Assembly (NCBI GenBank): GCA_034437075.1
Contig: DAOTVD010000352.1
Location: 1 to 9,766 of the forward strand
Direction: 5' to 3'
Source: DAOTVD01 sp034437075
GTDB lineage: Bacteria > Chloroflexota > Anaerolineae > Aggregatilineales > J027
DNA length: 9,766 bases
Shown here: piece by piece, positions 5,462 to 9,766 of the stretch
How positions within the stretch are numbered: the first letter of the stretch is position 1
Layout of the letters: every line of letters starts with the position of its first letter
Position numbers and translations under genes: made by a program
Notes under the pieces: generated by a model
The model's database searches: none
Told to the model about the DNA's origin: nothing
The model's input: the letters and a program-made list of their open reading frames with translations, nothing else

Positions 5462-6973
5462 CTAATCATCTTCTTCGCGGACGGGCAAGGCCAAAATATC
5501 GGCCTCGGTGATGTCGCGGCGGAGGCGGATGGTTTCCAGCAGCACCCAACCCGTGGAGCCATCCGGCAATAAGACCTCGACCCATGCGGCGTCCGCGCTG
5601 CGGGCGATGGCAAACGCGCCAATGTCGCTATCCAACAGCCCGATGCGTGGTTGGTCATCGCTGGGTGCTGGGCGAATATTGCTACGGCCAAAGGGCGCGC
5701 CCAGCGGCTCGAACGCGAAGGTCACAGCCTCGGCGGGCAGGCCATACCAAACCACGATATTCCCGGTATATGAGGCAATATAGCGCCAGTCTGGGCTAAA
5801 GATCAGCAAATCGGGCAGTTCGACCTCTGCGCGCAGGAATCCGGCGGCGGCATCCCAGAAGCGCAGGCCAAAATCCGCGCGAAAGCCGATGAGCGTCTGG
5901 CTATCGGGGCTAAAGCGCACCGCATCCACGATGGTGGCCAGCACGCGCACCTGGCGCACGCTGCCATCGGGGTCGATGCGCCACAAGCGCGCGACGTTGT
6001 CCCGGTCGAGCGTCACCGCGCGCGCGCCATCCGGCGCCAGGGCAAATTGGCGCAGATCAAATTCGGCCTCGCCCGTGTCGAAATCGCTGAGCACATCGCC
6101 CGTATTGTTGACCGCCTCAGTGCCCATGCTGAAGGCGATCATCTGCACATCGCCGCCCGCGCGCACGAACAAAAAGCGCCCATCCGGCGACCACAGCGCG
6201 CGGTCGATGCGGTCGCGCGGCAGTTGCAACACGGGCGCGCCGTCCGCCGTATCCCAAACCTGCAAGGTATTATCCCAGGCGGCTAACCAGCGCCCCCCCG
6301 GCGAGAATTGCGCGGCGCGGGCGGGCGGGCCATCTAGCGTTTGGGGCGATTCTGGCGCGGCGAAATCCAGCCAGCGCACGGTGCCATCCGGGCCGAGCAG
6401 CGCGGCCTGCGTCCCGCGTTCATCCATGACCACCTCGCGCACATCCGTGTAGGTGGCGATGCTTTCGCCGGATTCGCGCGCCCAAATGTGCAGTTCGTCG
6501 GCCAGATCAAGTGAAAGCACCCAATCCGGGTCATCGACATACGTGATAAGCCGCACCGCCGCCGCGTGATCCTCGAAAGTGCCGAGGTCGTCGCCCGTCG
6601 CCAAATCGTAGCGCGTGATGATGCGCCCCTGCGCGCCGAGCGTGGCGGCTAGTTCGGCCTCGGCGGGGTCAAAGGCGGCGATGCTCACGCCGGCCTGATA
6701 GCCATCGAGCCGAAAACGTTCGGCGCCGGGCTGCCAGTCGTCGTTATCCGGCGCGGCCTGCCAGATGACCAACGCCCCGGCCAGGGTGCCGACGCCCATC
6801 ACGACGCCGCCGGGGCTAAAAAACGCCTCCGCGACGGGGGCATCGTGGCGCAGATAAGTCAGCACGCTCAGGTCGTCGGCCTGATTGGGTGGCAATAGAG
6901 GCGCGCCTTGGGCTTGCGCGCTGCCGAATGCGCCGAAAACGATCACCAAACAAAGAACAATTACGCGCGTCAT
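5462..6973 (-). CDS. Secreted WD40-like beta-propeller with C-terminal SH3-like domain
   Basis: The protein has 503 residues from the ATG at 6973. I preferred this start to an upstream in-frame one at 7048, because a GAGGAA ribosome site precedes it and the upstream start would overlap the methyltransferase. Residues 1-21 form a signal peptide (TRVIVLCLVIVFGAFG, cleavage likely after SAQA). The body holds degenerate WD40-type blades with recurring 'FSPGG/SPDG(R)..L' and 'L.VWD/LRFWD' motifs (e.g. ARAAQFSPGGRWLAAW, ALWSPDGRFLF, VDAVRFSPDSQTLIGF). The end, about 434-485, is SH3-like with WVEVLLPDGSTGWVLLETIRL. In other bacterial proteins, SH3b modules bind cell wall or other ligands; the role here is unknown. 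It is the last gene of a four-gene leftward cluster, 17 bp after the methyltransferase. Confidence 0.85.
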   Translation of the reverse strand: MTRVIVLCLVIVFGAFGSAQAQGAPLLPPNQADDLSVLTYLRHDAPVAEAFFSPGGVVMGVGTLAGALVIWQAAPDNDDWQPGAERFRLDGYQAGVSIAAFDPAEAELAATLGAQGRIITRYDLATGDDLGTFEDHAAAVRLITYVDDPDWVLSLDLADELHIWARESGESIATYTDVREVVMDERGTQAALLGPDGTVRWLDFAAPESPQTLDGPPARAAQFSPGGRWLAAWDNTLQVWDTADGAPVLQLPRDRIDRALWSPDGRFLFVRAGGDVQMIAFSMGTEAVNNTGDVLSDFDTGEAEFDLRQFALAPDGARAVTLDRDNVARLWRIDPDGSVRQVRVLATIVDAVRFSPDSQTLIGFRADFGLRFWDAAAGFLRAEVELPDLLIFSPDWRYIASYTGNIVVWYGLPAEAVTFAFEPLGAPFGRSNIRPAPSDDQPRIGLLDSDIGAFAIARSADAAWVEVLLPDGSTGWVLLETIRLRRDITEADILALPVREEDD

Positions 6974-6976
6974 GGG

Positions 6977-6982
6977 TTCCTC
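6977..6982 (-). promoter_or_regulatory. Ribosome binding site deciding the propeller start
   Basis: GAGGAA on the minus strand lies three bases before the ATG at 6973, inside the 17-bp gap after the methyltransferase stop. It fixes the start used here and places the signal peptide at the true N-terminus. Confidence 0.65.
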
Positions 6983-6990
6983 TTTTTTCA

Positions 6991-7851
6991 TCAGGCTTTG
7001 CAGCGGGGCGTTAAGATGCCGTCCTGGTGGCGCACGGTGCATCCACAAGCGTCACAGGCATAGCCCGCCGGGTGATTTTCTAACGCGATGTGCGCGCAAC
7101 GCGGGCAGCACCAAATCTCTGGCAAGGGGCGCGCGCGGCGGGGCGGGCTGTGGCCAGGCTTGGTGGCCCATATCAGATCATAATCGGCTTGCCAGGGCTC
7201 CCAGCGCACGGCCTGCAAGCCGAACTCGTCTTGGTAGATGCGCAAGGCGCGCTCGCGGGGCCAGGCTTTGCCGGGCATGAACTTGGCATCCCGCCCGCGC
7301 CGGTTGGTGAGCAGCAACAGCCCGCCGGGGCGCGTCACACGCACGAACTCGGCCACGGCTGCGCGGGGCCGGGGCAAAAATTCCAGGGCCTCTAAGCAGG
7401 TCACCAGGTCGAAGCAATCATCAGGAAAGGGCAAAGGCCGCGCGGGCTGCTGAACCAGATAGACCCGTTCAGCGGCCAGGTCTTCTGCCAGATGGGGCAC
7501 GCCCTGGGCCAACATCCGACGGCTGGGGTCTAGCGCGACGATGCGCCCATTAAAGCCTGGTGCGCCCAGCAGGGCACGCGGCACGCGGCCCGTCCCGGTG
7601 GCGACATCCAACACCAACGGCGCGGTATTGCGCCCCAGGTGACGCATCAGCGGCCAAGCCAAATAGCGTTGTTCTAACAAGGGCTCGAAGCCTTTCAGAT
7701 TATCGTAACGCCAGGCCGAAATATCATATAGCCAGACGACGACACGCCGCCCCAGGTACGTCCCCTCTGTGAGGTTGATGAGCCACCACAAGAACGCTAG
7801 CAGCGCCGCTAGGCCCGCCACCAAGAGCAAAATCTGGATGACGAACGGCAC
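6991..7851 (-). CDS. Membrane-anchored class I SAM methyltransferase with C-terminal zinc ribbon
   Basis: The 286-residue protein starts with GTG directly after the upstream gene's TAG stop (TAGGTG), which suggests translational coupling. Residues 4-25 form one hydrophobic helix, then basic residues follow, so it is a membrane anchor with the enzyme probably on the cytosolic side. The methyltransferase core has motif I VLDVATGTG at 80-88, the acidic residue of motif post-I in ALDPS (D108), and FDLVTCLEALEFLPRP (147-162), as in the Methyltransf_11/UbiE-like group. The C-terminal 40 residues form a CPRC (249-252) ... CDAC (266-269) zinc ribbon. The substrate is unknown; quinone-, lipid- or protein-directed activity are all possible. 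Between the core and the ribbon lies a proline/arginine-rich linker (about 232-244). Confidence 0.85.
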   Translation of the reverse strand: MPFVIQILLLVAGLAALLAFLWWLINLTEGTYLGRRVVVWLYDISAWRYDNLKGFEPLLEQRYLAWPLMRHLGRNTAPLVLDVATGTGRVPRALLGAPGFNGRIVALDPSRRMLAQGVPHLAEDLAAERVYLVQQPARPLPFPDDCFDLVTCLEALEFLPRPRAAVAEFVRVTRPGGLLLLTNRRGRDAKFMPGKAWPRERALRIYQDEFGLQAVRWEPWQADYDLIWATKPGHSPPRRARPLPEIWCCPRCAHIALENHPAGYACDACGCTVRHQDGILTPRCKA

Positions 7852-8778
7852 CTATGACAGCGCCTCGGCGGCCATGGCCCGTTGGTAAATGTCGTGGTAA
7901 TCGTCCGCGTCGATTTTCAGCGCCACGGCGATTTCCTGAATGGCGGCGGTTTCTTCCGCCGAGATGCCGTCGTGCTCGTGCGCGATGTCGAACAAGATGT
8001 CGATGAAATCTAACCGTTCTTGGTAGGATGTCGCCTCGTAAAAGTCGCGCGTCAGGCGAAAGAGGTCGAAGTCGTGCGAGGCGGCATCGCTGACAAAATC
8101 GACCACGATGGCGGCGTGTTCGGGCGGCATGCTCATTTCGCGGCGCACCACGCGCTCGATCAAGCGCATTTCTTCGTCATCCAGGGTTTGGTCGGCGTAG
8201 GCCACGCGGCCCATCAATGCCCCGGCCAAGCCCAGTTTGTGCAATTCTTCTTCGCTTAGGCCCAGGCGCGCGCCGACCCCCTTGCCGAACAGTTCTTCCA
8301 GATGCTTCGTTACATTGCTGCGGAAGAAATTCGCCAGGTAATCGGCGCGGTTGACCTCATCTTGCAGGTGCAATTCGCGGCGCGGCAGGGCGTGGTGCAG
8401 CAATTCGCCCAAAGTATAAGCGATGCCTTCGTCCCGGCTCTCGATTTGGTCTTCGGCCTGGCGCAAGAGCGATCGTTCAGCGGGCGAGACATCGCCATCG
8501 GCCTGCACCAAATCCGCGAGCATGCCTTTGGCGGCTTGGCGCGCTTCCTCTGCCCCCAACGATTCGAGGAAGGCCCCAGTCAGGCGCTGGAGCGTGATCT
8601 GGTTAATGGGGGTGATCCAGTAAATGTTCAGGTCTTCCCAATCGTGGCGGCTGATTTCGGGCAAGCGAAACGTAATATCTTTCAAAAGGCCCAACTCAGC
8701 GGGGGTGATCTCGCCATCCCGCCAGGCGACGCCAATCAGCAAACGGGCCAGGCTATTCAGAGCGGTCGGTTTTGGCAT
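7852..8778 (-). CDS. Double TerB-like domain protein
   Basis: The 308-residue soluble, mostly helical and acidic protein has no signal peptide. It appears to be an internal duplication of the TerB (tellurite-resistance-like) helical domain. Four acidic loop-plus-helix motifs of the type DGx(I/V)(S/T)xxE occur: RDGEITPAEL (20-29) and ADGDVSPAER (93-102) in the first half, ADQTLDDEE (195-203) and HDGISAEE (269-276) in the second. In TerB these conserved acidic residues form a metal-binding-like site. The family is associated with stress and membrane-linked complexes, but single members often have unknown roles; no other ter genes are present, so tellurite resistance should not be assumed. AAGAAGGA lies 8 bp before the ATG. 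It is followed with zero gap by the methyltransferase. Confidence 0.82.
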   Translation of the reverse strand: MPKPTALNSLARLLIGVAWRDGEITPAELGLLKDITFRLPEISRHDWEDLNIYWITPINQITLQRLTGAFLESLGAEEARQAAKGMLADLVQADGDVSPAERSLLRQAEDQIESRDEGIAYTLGELLHHALPRRELHLQDEVNRADYLANFFRSNVTKHLEELFGKGVGARLGLSEEELHKLGLAGALMGRVAYADQTLDDEEMRLIERVVRREMSMPPEHAAIVVDFVSDAASHDFDLFRLTRDFYEATSYQERLDFIDILFDIAHEHDGISAEETAAIQEIAVALKIDADDYHDIYQRAMAAEALS

Positions 8779-8786
8779 AGGGCTTA

Positions 8787-8794
8787 TCCTTCTT
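8787..8794 (-). promoter_or_regulatory. Ribosome binding site of the TerB-like gene
   Basis: AAGAAGGA on the minus strand ends 8 bases before the ATG at 8778. It is the strongest Shine-Dalgarno in the window and fixes this start. Confidence 0.65.
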
Positions 8795-8804
8795 GGTAAT
8801 TTAC

Positions 8805-8820
8805 ATGCGCAGCTATGCGC
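8805..8820. other. Short hairpin between propeller and TerB-like genes
   Basis: GCGCA (8807-8811) and TGCGC (8816-8820) form a 5-bp stem with loop GCTA inside the 65-bp gap; ATGCGC is also directly repeated at 8805 and 8815. No U tract follows on the minus strand, so read-through into the TerB-like gene is expected. It could modulate message stability, or be chance. Confidence 0.3.
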
Positions 8821-8843
8821 CTATCTGATGACGTTACTATTTA

Positions 8844-9766
8844 CTATAGCGTATTTCCGTCCTCACGTGGGGGGACGAACGCCCCGCGCGGTTGGGGCGC
8901 CACGGCGGTAAACTGGCGCGGATCATCTGGTAGGGGATCGTAGCGCCGTTCGACCATAATGTCTATACGCGGTGAGTCGTCCGCTGGTTGCAAGCGCAAT
9001 ACGCGCGAATAACCGGCTTCGGTTTCGCCGGGCGGGCGATTCTCGACGATCAAGATTCCCGCCGTGCTCCAGACCAGCGCATCTAAGCGGGCAGGGCTTG
9101 GGGTGGCGTAAAGGGAACGCGGTTCCGCGCCATCCCACACGAACAGCCCCCCCGCGTGGCTAAAGGCGATACGCTCGCCCGCCGGATCCGCCGCCAGGGC
9201 GGCCACGGCATCCACATCCGTCGCCAAAATCCGCGTTTCATCCGAGATTATGTCGTGTTCGATCACCTCGCCCGCGTGCCAATAGACCAGGCGCGCATCT
9301 GTGCCGAAAAAGTCCGGTGCCCAACCCGGCGCGATTTCCTCAGCGGTGCCATCGGCTGGATCAACGCGCAAGATTTGCCCCCCTGGATGTGCCGCCGAGC
9401 GACCCGCCAGCAGCAGCCAATCCCCCGCGCGCGACCACGCCGGGCGGCTCAAGGCCGTCCATGCTGCCGCCGCTGGTATGATCGGCTGCATGTTGCCGCT
9501 GGGCACATCATATACATACAATGTCGCGCGGTCGTTGCGCTCTAGGGCGGTCAGCGCCAGGCGCGTGCCCTCCGGCCCCCAAGCCAGGTTCGTGATGCGG
9601 TTAGGGTATGCGGGCGCGTTTGCGCCCCATAATGCCAAAGCGGTCTGGGTGGTGCCCGTGTCGGGGTCGAATTCCATCAATTCGGGGCGGTAATCGGTGG
9701 TGGTAAAGGGCGATTCGTCGAAGCGGCCCAGCACCGCTGCCAGGGTCAGCGTGGGGGCTGGGGATT
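8844..9766 (-). CDS. TolB/WD40-like beta-propeller protein, N-terminus missing
   Basis: The frame is open to the right edge of the window, so the gene begins beyond 9766. The GTG at 9734 is simply an internal valine in ..LAAVLGRFDESPF. About 306 residues are visible. They show propeller-type repeats with the pattern 'xxLAWGPEGTRLALTA', 'PAWSRAGDWLLLAG', 'ALAADPAGERIAFSH' and 'ALVWSTAGILIVE', each followed by a strand with polar tips, as in TolB-like or WD40-like blades. The end PREDGNTL is soluble. The visible N-terminal stretch SPAPTLTLAA is Pro/Ala/Thr-rich, as often found just after the anchor of exported proteins, but no signal peptide can be seen within the window. It is the most upstream visible gene of the leftward cluster. 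Its ligand or partner is unknown. Confidence 0.8.
   Translation of the reverse strand, partial: SPAPTLTLAAVLGRFDESPFTTTDYRPELMEFDPDTGTTQTALALWGANAPAYPNRITNLAWGPEGTRLALTALERNDRATLYVYDVPSGNMQPIIPAAAAWTALSRPAWSRAGDWLLLAGRSAAHPGGQILRVDPADGTAEEIAPGWAPDFFGTDARLVYWHAGEVIEHDIISDETRILATDVDAVAALAADPAGERIAFSHAGGLFVWDGAEPRSLYATPSPARLDALVWSTAGILIVENRPPGETEAGYSRVLRLQPADDSPRIDIMVERRYDPLPDDPRQFTAVAPQPRGAFVPPREDGNTL

Noticed and set aside
5889..6452. 187-codon plus-strand ORF opposite the propeller gene
   Set aside because: Ser/Arg/Pro-rich shadow of the propeller coding strand, with no motif or ribosome site.
6974..7048. Longer N-terminus for the propeller protein (start at 7048)
   Set aside because: It would overlap the methyltransferase by 58 bp and bury the signal peptide; the ATG at 6973 has a good GAGGAA site.

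Overview
This is a GC-rich (roughly 60% by eye) bacterial chromosomal window with short intergenic gaps. The mix of genes is a C-terminal HtpG fragment, many-TPR and WD40-type proteins with degenerate repeats, a GT-C-like membrane protein and a membrane-anchored methyltransferase. Together with -10 boxes lying almost on the start codons, this suggests Chloroflexota (Anaerolineae-like) or a similar lineage. That assignment is an inference from gene style, not proven by any marker.

Layout: 1-498 (+) is the 3' end of htpG. 499-864 is a gene-free gap with a double-hairpin repeat (copy A), a strong bidirectional terminator and a second small hairpin. 865-1644 (+) is a seven-TPR protein that converges on, and overlaps by 6 bp, a leftward cluster. 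That cluster, read on the minus strand from its promoter near 5040, is a large GT-C-like membrane protein (3034-5025), a PLP-dependent threonine/serine dehydratase-family enzyme (2064-3017) and a small unrecognised protein (1639-2034) that also has its own -10 box. Back-to-back with the cluster promoter is a rightward promoter for a 53-codon remnant of a GNAT acetyltransferase (5126-5287). It is cut short just before a second, inverted copy of the double-hairpin repeat (copy B, 5306-5403).

5462-9766 (-) is a tight co-directional cluster. In transcription order it holds a partial beta-propeller protein running off the window, a double TerB-domain protein, a membrane-anchored SAM methyltransferase with a C-terminal zinc ribbon, and a secreted WD40-like propeller ending in an SH3-like domain. 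The gaps are 65, 0 and 17 bp, so these genes are probably co-transcribed. Their shared role is unknown. The combination (TerB sensor-like protein, anchored methyltransferase, exported propellers) points to an envelope-associated function and is the best candidate for an undescribed system here, but the evidence is only synteny and domain content.

No tRNA, rRNA, CRISPR array, transposase or phage gene was seen. The clearest non-coding signal is the pair of inverted ~97-bp repeats with GAATTC-centred hairpins.
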